Positions 17,743 to 25,842 of a DNA stretch of 64,000 nucleotides are shown one piece after another (position 1 is the stretch's first letter; each line of letters starts with the position of its first letter). Below the pieces are notes generated by a model. The model did not search any database and had not been told where the DNA came from. It saw only the letters and a list, made by a program, of their open reading frames with translations. The position numbers and the translations under genes were made by a program. The DNA comes from Photobacterium damselae (lineage in GTDB: Bacteria; Pseudomonadota; Gammaproteobacteria; Enterobacterales; Vibrionaceae), in assembly GCF_003026815.1 (NCBI RefSeq), contig NZ_PYOG01000015.1:31052-95051 (forward strand). The letters run 5' to 3'.

Positions 17743-18248
17743 GTCGACAGGGAGTGCGGCAACGGAATGGATAAAGCCAATGATTGGCTAAGCAGGAATG
17801 CTGAAGGAATTTGGAATTGCGCCATAGATGGCAGAGTATTGATGCTCGAAGGATACACAGGACGTCAACTAGGATGGTTGTTAGTTCGCAAGAAGCGTAG
17901 GATTGTTAGGATAACGCTTAAGGACAAGTTAAATCACGAGTGAGTGGTTTATGTCGGTTACTTCTAGGATGAAGTGAACATAAGGATGGTGGAGTTAGCT
18001 ATTAGGACGATAGCATAGCTTAAAGGAAAGCCAACTTAGGATGAGTTGTTTTGCTATGGAAAGTAGCATGGATTGTTAAAAATCATCAGGATGATGACGA
18101 ACGAAAGCTTTTGGCATGGAAAGCCGCAATAATAAAGGGATATTTGTCAGACCGGGACGTTGTTATCTGGTTAGGATAGACTGGACTGAATATAGCCATA
18201 TGGCACCGACATCAAGCGATAGGTAGAAATACCTGTCGCTTTTTCTTT
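17743..18248 (+). ncRNA. csrB: CsrB-family small RNA
   Basis: The 5' end, GTCGACAGGGAGTGCGGCAA, matches the start of E. coli CsrB. About twenty or more GGA motifs follow, many as AGGA or TGGA in hairpin loops (TTAGGATGAG, ATCAGGATGATG), the signature of an RNA that sequesters CsrA. It ends in a strong terminator: arms AAGCGATAGGTA and TACCTGTCGCTT with one G-T pair (18214-18225, 18230-18241), then TTTTTCTTT. No long ORF crosses it. The predicted length of about 506 bases is greater than E. coli CsrB (369). Vibrios carry several csrB copies, so which one this is cannot be said. Confidence 0.9.
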
Positions 18249-18479
18249 ATCTGGCGTTTTTAATTGCTAAATACACATCATTATTTATAGCTATTTATTT
18301 GATTTAAAAAATAAAAATGTGGCTAATTGATCGCTTTGTCGCACTTTTTATTACTATCAGATCATTGATTAGATGGGTATAAAACTACATTCTATTTGGA
18401 TTTGGGTATAGAATACTCCGCTCGATTTTAAACCAGTCCTGATACACCATGACGTTGGACTGCATTGGAGCTTACATTT

Positions 18480-19121
18480 ATGCCTTCATGTCCGTTATGC
18501 CATTGTGCATCAAGCCATGACTTTTTCACTGACAAGTTACGTCAATATTTTCAATGTAATTCTTGTTCATTGGTTTTTGCCGATCCAGATGCTCACTTAG
18601 CACCTGAAGATGAAAAAGCTGTTTATGATCAGCATGAAAATAATCCTCAAGATATGGGATATCGCCGTTTTTTAGCTCGCTTAGCCGATCCTTTGGTTGA
18701 GCGAATTGGGGCTGCACCTTTGTCTGGATTGGATTTTGGTAGTGGACCAGGTCCCACCTTATCGGTGATGTTGACAGAGTTGGGTTATAATATGGCAATA
18801 TATGACCCATATTTTGCGCCAAATCGTGAAGCCCTTGAGCAACAATATGACTTTGTGACCTGTACTGAGGCCATAGAGCATTTTTATCAGCCTGCGAAGG
18901 AGTGGGGGCTATTACTTAGTTTAGTCAAACCAGGAGGATGGCTTGGCTTTATGACTAAGTTAGCAAGAGATGTTGATGCCTTTGCGCATTGGCACTATAA
19001 GAACGATCCAACCCACGTGAGCTTCTTTAGCCGTGAGACATTTAGCTTTTTAGCTGAACGTGACGGTTTAGAGGTGGAGTTTGTTGGGAATGATGTGATT
19101 TTGCTGAGGAAAACCCAGTAA
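18480..19121 (+). CDS. Class I SAM-dependent methyltransferase with zinc ribbon
   Basis: A 213-residue protein. An N-terminal zinc ribbon (Cys4, Cys7, then Cys26, Cys29) precedes a Methyltransf_12-like domain with motif I LDFGSGPGPT near residues 84-93 and a post-motif TCTEAIEHF. The late HVSFFSRETFSFLAERDGL segment is common in this group. The ATG at 18480 is chosen because TTGGAG lies nine bases upstream; the longer frame would start with TTG inside that site. Its stop overlaps the yihI start by one base, so the two are coupled. The substrate is unknown. Confidence 0.82.
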   Translation: MPSCPLCHCASSHDFFTDKLRQYFQCNSCSLVFADPDAHLAPEDEKAVYDQHENNPQDMGYRRFLARLADPLVERIGAAPLSGLDFGSGPGPTLSVMLTELGYNMAIYDPYFAPNREALEQQYDFVTCTEAIEHFYQPAKEWGLLLSLVKPGGWLGFMTKLARDVDAFAHWHYKNDPTHVSFFSRETFSFLAERDGLEVEFVGNDVILLRKTQ

Positions 19122-19666
19122 TGACTCGTAAGAAAAAAGGCCGTAAGCCGGGTTCTGAAGGACCTGCGGTATACCGTGAAAAAAGCGTTTCTCAACTAGA
19201 AAAAGAAGCAGTTGAGCGTAAAAAAGATCGCAAGCGTAAAGGCTTAAAAGCTGGTAGTCGCCACTCTTCAACAGTAGTGACAAAACAGAAATCTGGTAAC
19301 AAGCCAAAAGATCCACGTCTTGGCAGCAAAAAGCCGATTCCATTGATTGTGGAAGCGCAAAAGCCAATGACGAAGAAAGAGCGTCGTCTATCTGCACAGC
19401 AAGAGCTAGAGATGCTAGAAAATGATCCACAATTGATCACTTTACTTGATCGTCTAGATGCCGGTGAGAAACTGGGTTCAGGCCTACAAAAACAAGTGGA
19501 TCAAAAACTGGATCGTATCGAACAGCTGATGAAGCAACTGGGTCTACTTGATGAACCAGAAGAAGAGATGATGGACGATGAGTTACCAATGACTCGCGCT
19601 CATTCTGATGATGATCTGCTTGATCAGTTCGAAAAAATGGATTTTGACTCATTTGGTAAGGAGTAA
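19121..19666 (+). CDS. yihI: Der GTPase-activating protein YihI
   Basis: A 181-residue, highly charged protein. The N-terminus is strongly basic (RKKKGRKPGSEG, KDRKRKGLKAGSRH) and the C-terminal half is acidic (DEPEEEMMDDELP). This layout and the opening TRKKKGRKPG are those of YihI, which binds the ribosome-assembly GTPase Der and stimulates its GTP hydrolysis. A central DPRLGSKKPIPL segment is conserved. It stands before hemN, as in E. coli (yihI-hemN). It overlaps the methyltransferase stop by one base and is followed after four bases by the DUF2489 gene. Confidence 0.92.
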   Translation: MTRKKKGRKPGSEGPAVYREKSVSQLEKEAVERKKDRKRKGLKAGSRHSSTVVTKQKSGNKPKDPRLGSKKPIPLIVEAQKPMTKKERRLSAQQELEMLENDPQLITLLDRLDAGEKLGSGLQKQVDQKLDRIEQLMKQLGLLDEPEEEMMDDELPMTRAHSDDDLLDQFEKMDFDSFGKE

Positions 19667-19669
19667 CCG

Positions 19670-20149
19670 TTGCAGAATACGATGCTTTGGTTTGGACTAG
19701 GTAGTGCGGTTGTTGCTGTATTAGCAGCGTATGCCGGTTACTTATTGTATAAGCTTTATCGTCAACATCAGCGCCATCAGGCGTTTTTAGAACGAACAAA
19801 AGCGTTACAAGCTGAAAAAATTGCCCAACGCAATGCAACTATTTTAGACAGTGTCTATATTATTGCAGAAGCTGGAGTCAATGATCAGTGTGATATGTCT
19901 GAGATTTCTATTCGCTTATTTAAGTTGATGGAAGCACTGCAGCATGATAAAGCGGTAGACTTTGCCGCTCAATATCCTGCTCTGCATGAGTTATATCAAG
20001 TAGTAAAAGATATGCCTCGCAGTGAAGCGCGCCGTAATATTGAAAAGCGTCAGCGTATGCGTCTCGACTTAGATCGAATGAAAGCAGAAGCTCGTTTGGT
20101 TGATGATATCAAGCAAGAGCTCAATTCTATTCTGGCGATGAAATCTTAA
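19670..20149 (+). CDS. DUF2489 membrane-anchored protein
   Basis: A 159-residue DUF2489-type protein with one N-terminal membrane segment (about 6-27, FGLGSAVVAVLAAYAGYLLY) and a long, charged, helical cytoplasmic part rich in Arg, Gln and Glu. Translation probably starts at TTG (19670), because AAGGAG at 19658-19663 lies six bases before it; the ATG at 19682 is spaced too far away. The gene follows yihI by four bases and precedes hemN, an arrangement common in vibrios. Function is unknown. Confidence 0.8.
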   Translation: MQNTMLWFGLGSAVVAVLAAYAGYLLYKLYRQHQRHQAFLERTKALQAEKIAQRNATILDSVYIIAEAGVNDQCDMSEISIRLFKLMEALQHDKAVDFAAQYPALHELYQVVKDMPRSEARRNIEKRQRMRLDLDRMKAEARLVDDIKQELNSILAMKS

Positions 20150-20188
20150 AGCCATAATGAAGGCATAAGCTTTTGCGCTTGTGTCGGT

Positions 20189-20223
20189 ACGGTAAGTGTT
20201 ATCCATCATGATACACTTACCGT
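20189..20223 (+). repeat. Perfect 11-base inverted repeat before hemN
   Basis: ACGGTAAGTGT (20189-20199) and ACACTTACCGT (20213-20223) are exact inverse complements around a 13-base loop, 31 bases before the hemN ATG. No T-run follows (CTCCTCG), so it is not a typical terminator. It could be an operator, an RNA structure in the hemN leader, or a weak terminator for DUF2489. Confidence 0.6.
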
Positions 20224-20254
20224 CTCCTCGCCCTACAAAGTTGGAAGTTCAGTC

Positions 20255-21628
20255 ATGCCAAACACGCAAATTATCTGGGATCAGGCCTTAATCGAAAAAT
20301 ATAACTACTCAGGCCCACGTTATACTTCATACCCAACCGCGTTAGAGTTTCACCAAGAATTTAGTGAAGCCGAATTTGAAACCGCGTGTCACCAGTATCC
20401 AGAACGTAAACTGTCGCTTTATGTTCATATCCCATTTTGCCATAAGCTCTGTTATTACTGCGGTTGTAATAAAGTTATCACTCGTCATCAAGAGAAAGCC
20501 GATGTTTACCTTGATGCATTAGCGCTTGAAATTGCTCAACGAGCAGCGTTATGTGGCCCTCGCCAAGTGAGTCAGTTGCACTGGGGCGGTGGTACGCCAA
20601 CATTTTTAACCAAAGAACAAATTACCCGTTTGATGAATTTATTGCGTGAGCATTTTGATTTTGATGCTGACGCAGAAATTTCGATTGAGATAGACCCTCG
20701 TCGTATTGAACTGGATATGCTTGATCACTTACGCCAAGAAGGCTTCAACCGCATCAGTATTGGCGTGCAAGACTTTAATAAAGAAGTGCAGAAGGTGATC
20801 AACCGCGAACAGGATGAGAAGTTTATCTTTGATTTGGTTCAGCGAGCTAAAGAACTAGGTTTCCGCTCAACTAACCTTGATCTTATCTATGGTCTACCAC
20901 TGCAAAATCAACAAGCATTCAGTGATACATTGCATGAAGTGTTAAAGATGAAGCCTGGTCGTTTATCAGTCTTTAACTATGCTCACATGCCACAGTTGTT
21001 TGCCGCCCAACGTAAGATTAAAGACGAATGGCTACCAGGACCAAAAGAGAAACTGGCTATGTTGCAGCAAAGCATTGCGACATTAACGGGGGCAGGTTAT
21101 CAGTTTATTGGTATGGACCACTTTGCCTTGCCTGATGATGAACTCGCCGTGGCGCAACGTAATGGTATTTTGCACCGTAATTTCCAAGGTTATACCACTC
21201 AAGGTGATTGTGACTTACTGGGGCTTGGTGTGTCTGCGATCTCTATGATTGGTGACTGTTATGCGCAGAACCAAAAAGAGCTCAAAGCCTACTATGCAGA
21301 TATTGAGCAACAACAGCACGCATTATGGAAAGGGGTACAATTGGACCAAGATGATTTGATCCGTCGTGAAGTGATCAAAGCATTAATTTGTAATTTCCAA
21401 TTGAAAAAGCACGATATTGAAGCGATGTTCGATCTTAAATTTGATCAATATTTTGCTGAAGACCTACAACTACTTCAAACCTTTATCAATGACGATTTAG
21501 TTCGCGTTGATGATGAGATGATTTATGTTGAACCAAAAGGCCGCCTGCTTATTCGTAATATCTGTATGTGCTTTGATAAATATTTACGAGAGCGTGCACG
21601 CCAACAGCAGTTCTCTCGCGTTATTTAA
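20255..21628 (+). CDS. hemN: Oxygen-independent coproporphyrinogen III oxidase
   Basis: A 457-residue radical SAM enzyme that decarboxylates coproporphyrinogen III to protoporphyrinogen IX without oxygen, in haem synthesis. The iron-sulfur cysteines are Cys62, Cys66 and Cys69 in CHKLCYYCGC, with the conserved extra Cys71. The GGGTPTF SAM-binding motif and the SIEIDPRR segment follow. The C-terminal HemN domain reaches the PKGRLLIRNICMCFD stretch, so this is true HemN rather than a HemW-like protein. Length equals E. coli (457). The last eight bases overlap the convergent exonuclease gene. Confidence 0.97.
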   Translation: MPNTQIIWDQALIEKYNYSGPRYTSYPTALEFHQEFSEAEFETACHQYPERKLSLYVHIPFCHKLCYYCGCNKVITRHQEKADVYLDALALEIAQRAALCGPRQVSQLHWGGGTPTFLTKEQITRLMNLLREHFDFDADAEISIEIDPRRIELDMLDHLRQEGFNRISIGVQDFNKEVQKVINREQDEKFIFDLVQRAKELGFRSTNLDLIYGLPLQNQQAFSDTLHEVLKMKPGRLSVFNYAHMPQLFAAQRKIKDEWLPGPKEKLAMLQQSIATLTGAGYQFIGMDHFALPDDELAVAQRNGILHRNFQGYTTQGDCDLLGLGVSAISMIGDCYAQNQKELKAYYADIEQQQHALWKGVQLDQDDLIRREVIKALICNFQLKKHDIEAMFDLKFDQYFAEDLQLLQTFINDDLVRVDDEMIYVEPKGRLLIRNICMCFDKYLRERARQQQFSRVI

Positions 21629-22334
21629 GCCAATTAGCTAATGTGCCTGTTTTTTTACCAAAGCAGGCAACTTGCAGCACGAGTAATAATTCTGCCGTTG
21701 CAATCGCATCAATAACAGCGCCATGGGCCGGATACGCCGGTAAGCCATGGCGTTGTCGTATCTGGGCTAAACGGTAGTCATTGGCCTTAAGTTGTTGCCG
21801 ATGAATCGACAGCGATTTTTCAATGGTTAAGGTATCTAACCAGATAATGGGTAATGGCGGCAGTTGGTATCGAGTTGCCAGATAGTGGTTGAGAAAGCGC
21901 TGTTCAATCATAGCGCCATGGGCCACCATGATTTTACCTTTCATCGCATTAAATAGAGCTGCCATGGCACAATCTAATTCGACACCATGAGCCAACTTCT
22001 CGGTGGTGATATGGTTGATAATAGCCGTTTCTGGCTTCACTTTTTGTTGGCTATCTTTAATCAGTAACTCAGTAGCTGTACTCAAATCGATTCGCTGTTG
22101 GCTGATAGTGACAAAACCAACAGATAAAATGTCGTCTTGTTCTGGGTCAAACCCTGTGGTCTCAAAGTCTAATACCAAATACTCCAACTGTGATAATAGG
22201 CTATCACTTGGAGGTAATGGGGTGCTTAACCAAGATGACAATGAGTTGGGCAGTGCTTGCTGAACATAACTGTCTCGTTGTTGTTGCAGCTTTTCTAACG
22301 GCGACCATCGTTTAAACAGTTGGCTGATGCTCAT
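21621..22334 (-). CDS. DnaQ-family 3'-5' exonuclease
   Basis: A 237-residue DEDDh exonuclease related to the polymerase III epsilon chain. ExoI motif LDFETTGFD (Asp56, Glu58) is preceded by a 45-residue N-terminal extension. ExoII is represented by MVAHGAMIEQRFL, and ExoIII by HGAVIDAIATAELL. It is not dnaQ itself, since it lacks the beta-clamp and alpha-binding tail and stands away from rnhA. Its start codon overlaps the stop of the cNMP/CBS/DUF294 gene upstream (ATGA), so the two are translated together, a pairing seen in several gammaproteobacteria. Confidence 0.88.
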   Translation of the reverse strand: MSISQLFKRWSPLEKLQQQRDSYVQQALPNSLSSWLSTPLPPSDSLLSQLEYLVLDFETTGFDPEQDDILSVGFVTISQQRIDLSTATELLIKDSQQKVKPETAIINHITTEKLAHGVELDCAMAALFNAMKGKIMVAHGAMIEQRFLNHYLATRYQLPPLPIIWLDTLTIEKSLSIHRQQLKANDYRLAQIRQRHGLPAYPAHGAVIDAIATAELLLVLQVACFGKKTGTLANWLK

Positions 22335-24193
22335 CGACGTATAAACCGCATTTTGCAGATCTCTTGTAAGTTGGCCACGATACGAAATGCGTCTTTTAAG
22401 TGCTTACGTTCAAAACTGCCAAACTGATTAGGATCGATGTAGTTATCTGGAGTATTACCTTGTTTGAGTGCTTGCCACTGATGATGTTGGCGCAGTTGGA
22501 GCATAAAACGATAAGCGCCCAATAAATCATCTAAGGTATTTTTATTGATAATTGCGTGCTGGTGGGCATCGATAAAACGTTGTTCGGTGGTCATGGCATC
22601 ACTTTGAGCGGCCAGTGCGTAAACTCGGGCTAAATCCACCATAATATTAATGGCGTATTTTTTAATATTCAGACTCTTACTGTTGCTACCGTTATGCTCA
22701 AGCACCAGGTTATTAAAGATCCCCAGCGGTGGTTTAACCGTTAGTGCATTACGTACCAAAGATGAAAGAAATTGTGGATGTTCATCAATGTGGTTGTATA
22801 GTTCTTGGCGCAGTTGTTGAGCAAAATCGTCTTCGCCATAAACGGTACGAATTTCAAAAAATACACTGACATTAAGCAGTTTATCGTACTCAGGGCTGGC
22901 AACCCATTTACGATAATATTCACGCCAAATTCGCATTGGTTGGCACCATTGTGGTTTGGCTGCCATAAAGCGCCCAGTACAAAGAGGGTAACCACAAGCG
23001 GCCAGTCCATTACAGACGAACATGGCTAAATAGTTAAAGTAGGTTTTATCTTGAGGTTGGCTGTGATCAGAAAAAATAATGGCGCTGTCTTGATCTGAGA
23101 GTATATGTACTTCGTTGCGCGCATGAGAACCGGCGACAACCCAGGCATAGGGACATGGCGGAGGGCCTAATTTCTGTTCTGCAAAGGTAATTAAGCGGCG
23201 GTTGATAGCATCCATAATCATTGCCATCACTTGGCCAATCACTGCTGGTTGCACATGACCTTCCACCAAAGCTTCATAGATAGCCTGACGCTCGGCTGTT
23301 AACTGAGCCAGAGCTTCCACCGTTTGAGCATGGTTGATTTTTTCGATCAAAAAGATGGCTTGAACCCGATGCTTACGCACCAGATCCGAGGTTGTTAATA
23401 GGCCAACGACTTGTTGATTATCAACTACGGGCAAACTGCGAATATTGTGCTCCATCATCAAGCCAACGGCTTTGAGCACCAAGTCTTGACTGCCAATAGT
23501 ATAAGGGTGACGTGTCATGACTTGAGTAATTGGGGCATCAGTACTTACCCCATCAGCGATCACCCGTTTTGTCATATCGCGATCTGTGATAATACCGATA
23601 ATTTGCTGGTTTTCGATGATGACAGCACAAGAGCTATGGTGTTGATAGCGCATGATGCGAGCCACTTCTTTAATGCTCATCTTACTATCAACAATGGCGG
23701 GATGACGCTGGGCAACATCTGCCACAGTTTCCACAAATAGCCCTTTCTCAGCATCGGACCAGACAACATTCAAAGCCGATTCCAGACGAGTTTGGGCCGC
23801 GGTTGCAAAATGTTGGGCCTGCTCTGGATATTGCGCCAAGATCGAGTTGAGCTTGCTCACTGGGATGAGATACAGCAGGCAGGCGGTTAGTGTAATAGCT
23901 TGATAAGGTTCATGCTCTGCACTATCGGCTAAATGGGTAAAACCAAACAGATCTTCTTGCTCTAGTCGTGCTCGCAATGTGCCATTTGGGTGGCGTTGCT
24001 CAACTGTTCCTGAGCGGATTAGATAGAGATATTGCTCCTGATCTTTTTGATCAAATTGGATCTCGCTTTTGGCTGCAAGATAGCTAATTTTAATTGACTG
24101 GGCTACCTCAACTAAGGCGACTTTTGGCAATTTATCAAAAGGGTCGATATGAGAAATAAAATCAACAATATTCGGAACTAACGTCTCATCCAT
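22331..24193 (-). CDS. cNMP-binding/CBS/DUF294 nucleotidyltransferase-like protein
   Basis: A 620-residue soluble multidomain regulator. An N-terminal cyclic-nucleotide-binding fold (about 10-130) precedes two CBS repeats (about 155-275; VIADGVSTDAPITQVMTRHP, VVGLLTTSDLVRKH). A DUF294 nucleotidyltransferase-like domain (about 300-440, GSHARNEVHILSDQDSAI, with the GS and D-x-D residues retained) and a DUF294 C-terminal helical domain follow. The architecture resembles GlnD-like signal proteins. The open frame starts at a GTG at 24211; the ATG at 24193 is better placed. It overlaps the exonuclease gene by four bases. Ligands and target are unknown. Confidence 0.87.
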   Translation of the reverse strand: MDETLVPNIVDFISHIDPFDKLPKVALVEVAQSIKISYLAAKSEIQFDQKDQEQYLYLIRSGTVEQRHPNGTLRARLEQEDLFGFTHLADSAEHEPYQAITLTACLLYLIPVSKLNSILAQYPEQAQHFATAAQTRLESALNVVWSDAEKGLFVETVADVAQRHPAIVDSKMSIKEVARIMRYQHHSSCAVIIENQQIIGIITDRDMTKRVIADGVSTDAPITQVMTRHPYTIGSQDLVLKAVGLMMEHNIRSLPVVDNQQVVGLLTTSDLVRKHRVQAIFLIEKINHAQTVEALAQLTAERQAIYEALVEGHVQPAVIGQVMAMIMDAINRRLITFAEQKLGPPPCPYAWVVAGSHARNEVHILSDQDSAIIFSDHSQPQDKTYFNYLAMFVCNGLAACGYPLCTGRFMAAKPQWCQPMRIWREYYRKWVASPEYDKLLNVSVFFEIRTVYGEDDFAQQLRQELYNHIDEHPQFLSSLVRNALTVKPPLGIFNNLVLEHNGSNSKSLNIKKYAINIMVDLARVYALAAQSDAMTTEQRFIDAHQHAIINKNTLDDLLGAYRFMLQLRQHHQWQALKQGNTPDNYIDPNQFGSFERKHLKDAFRIVANLQEICKMRFIRR

Positions 24194-24273
24194 AGCTAAG
24201 ATCTCAAGCACGAAAAGGGTCGATTATAACTTGGATAGAATTAAGATTTGGTGAAGTAGGGCGAGTATTGAAT

Positions 24274-24312
24274 GAAAAGCAACACGCTCTCGTTGACATG
24301 GGAGAGCGTGTT
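24274..24312 (-). terminator. Minus-strand terminator of the small ORF
   Basis: Perfect eleven-base arms AACACGCTCTC (24281-24291) and GAGAGCGTGTT (24302-24312) around ten bases, with AAAAGC on the left, so the T-run is on the minus strand. Confidence 0.85.
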
Positions 24313-24335
24313 GGAACCGATCATAACGCGAATGG

Positions 24336-24464
24336 TTATTGACCTGTGAAGTTAACTGCTGCGATCAGAGCCAAAATACCTGCTGCAAATTGACCTGAGC
24401 CATTAGCGGCTAGTTCACTGACTGCGGGCATTGCGACACTGAAAGATAAAATCGTATCTAACAT
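24336..24464 (-). CDS. Small 42-residue membrane peptide (unrecognised)
   Basis: A minus-strand ORF, ATG at 24462-24464 and TAA at 24336-24338. It encodes MLDTILSFSVAMPAVSE, a Gly/Ala linker, then a hydrophobic FAAGILALIAAVNF segment long enough for one membrane helix. A strong terminator begins 24 bases beyond its stop, and a perfect inverted repeat lies 24 bases before its start, so it appears to be an independent transcription unit. The ribosome binding site is weak (GGTGG at some distance). I do not recognise the family; the other reading is an RNA gene with an incidental ORF. Confidence 0.55.
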   Translation of the reverse strand: MLDTILSFSVAMPAVSELAANGSGQFAAGILALIAAVNFTGQ

Positions 24465-24487
24465 AACGAGGGCCACCAAAGTATTTG

Positions 24488-24512
24488 TGATGATAAAGAG
24501 TCGTTATCATCA
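24488..24512. repeat. Perfect 9-base inverted repeat upstream of the small ORF
   Basis: TGATGATAA (24488-24496) and TTATCATCA (24504-24512) around seven bases, 24 bases upstream of the small membrane-peptide ORF on the minus strand. Neither side has a T-run, so an operator or leader hairpin is likelier than a terminator. Confidence 0.5.
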
Positions 24513-24645
24513 AAAGGGAGCGAGCTTAGTTGGTAAGCTCAGCAAAAAAGTGGCGCTATTGTACTCAATAATACGCAGAAGAAAATTGCTCTTGATTAAA
24601 AAAACAACACAAACTGCGTATTGATTGAGATTGAGTTATGGTTAA

Positions 24646-25650
24646 TTAGCTACGCTGTGCCGCCAATGTTTTAAGGGCTTGTTTTTCACTATCTGATAGG
24701 AAAGCAAGCTCTAGACCATTGATTTGGGCCTGCCGAATTTGCGCTTCGGTTAAGCCCACTTTTGGTGCTGCAACTTCATATTCGTATGGTAGTTCAATAC
24801 CTTCAACCGCAGGGTCATCGGTGTTTAAACAGGCAAGAATACCGTGTTCAAGGAAAGCTTTAACTGGGTGTGTCTGGTAGCTAGCAACTGTACTGGTTTG
24901 AATATTTGAGGTTAAGCAAGATTCAATACCAATTTTGTTTTGTGCCAAGTAATCCATCAATTTAGGATCGTGGATTGCTTTAACTCCGTGACCGATACGA
25001 GTTGCGCCTAGCTCAGTAATTGCCTGCCACATGCTCTCTGGGCCTGCTGCTTCACCTGCGTGGATAGTAATGTTAAGGCCTGCATTACGCACTTGTTTAA
25101 AGTGTTCGATAAATTGAACGCCCGGTTGGCCTAGTTCATCGCCAGCAAGGTCGATGGCAACTAACTTGTCTTTATGAGCCAGTAAACCATCCAGTTCTTG
25201 CTGACAAGCTTCGGTGCCAAAGGTACGACTCATAATACCAATCAGGTTGGCTTTAATACCAAAATCGCGACAACCGGCAGCAACACCATCAGCAACTGCT
25301 TCTACTACGCCAGCAATGGGTAACTGATGTTTCATTGCCATGTAGTAAGGAGAAAAACGCAATTCGGCGTAATCAATTTGTGCCCGTAACGCATCTTCTA
25401 CGTTTTCATACGCAACACGACGGCACGCATCCAAATCACCCAATACGGCAACGCCCCAATCTAACTTAGCAAGAAAAGCCACTAGACTTGGCTCTGCTTC
25501 AACAATTTGTACATGTGGGCGTAGTGATTCCACGCTGTTTGCTGGTAGCTCAAGACCAAACTTTTGGCCTAGGTCTAAAATGGTTTCTACACGGATATTA
25601 CCATCAAGATGACGGTGTAAATCAGTTAAAGGGAGGTGCTTAGTAATCAT
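24646..25650 (-). CDS. add: Adenosine deaminase
   Basis: A 334-residue zinc enzyme that deaminates adenosine and deoxyadenosine to the inosine forms for purine salvage. The zinc ligands His12 and His14 (DLHRHLDGN) are present. Also visible are the catalytic Glu in [11 protein letters not shown], the HGVKA histidine, the SCLTSN segment and the NTDDPAVEG zinc-ligand Asp pair. The frame opens at 25662, but the second ATG at 25650 aligns with the E. coli start (MIDTTLPLTDIHRHLDGN) and follows a GGGAT site. Length agrees with E. coli (333). It follows ntrC on the same strand, with about 190 bases between. Confidence 0.96.
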   Translation of the reverse strand: MITKHLPLTDLHRHLDGNIRVETILDLGQKFGLELPANSVESLRPHVQIVEAEPSLVAFLAKLDWGVAVLGDLDACRRVAYENVEDALRAQIDYAELRFSPYYMAMKHQLPIAGVVEAVADGVAAGCRDFGIKANLIGIMSRTFGTEACQQELDGLLAHKDKLVAIDLAGDELGQPGVQFIEHFKQVRNAGLNITIHAGEAAGPESMWQAITELGATRIGHGVKAIHDPKLMDYLAQNKIGIESCLTSNIQTSTVASYQTHPVKAFLEHGILACLNTDDPAVEGIELPYEYEVAAPKVGLTEAQIRQAQINGLELAFLSDSEKQALKTLAAQRS

Positions 25651-25842
25651 GGTTATTTTCATCCCAAGTTAAATCGGTATCCCCAGTATAGAAAATCTTG
25701 CCTTAAGCGACAGGTTCATATTGGGGATTAAATACATTAATTGCTCGGTATTGCTTCAGTGTTTACCTTAGCTGTTGCCGATTAACTATACATAATAGTG
25801 TATTGTCGATGTAACACGGGAATTAATTATGTGAGCTATGTT

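Noticed and set aside
17667..17858. 63-residue minus-strand ORF
   Set aside because: It overlaps the csrB 5' end and promoter; the csrB assignment is far stronger.
19437..19838. 133-residue minus-strand ORF opposite yihI and DUF2489
   Set aside because: It is antisense to two coupled genes with clear family matches and has no independent support.
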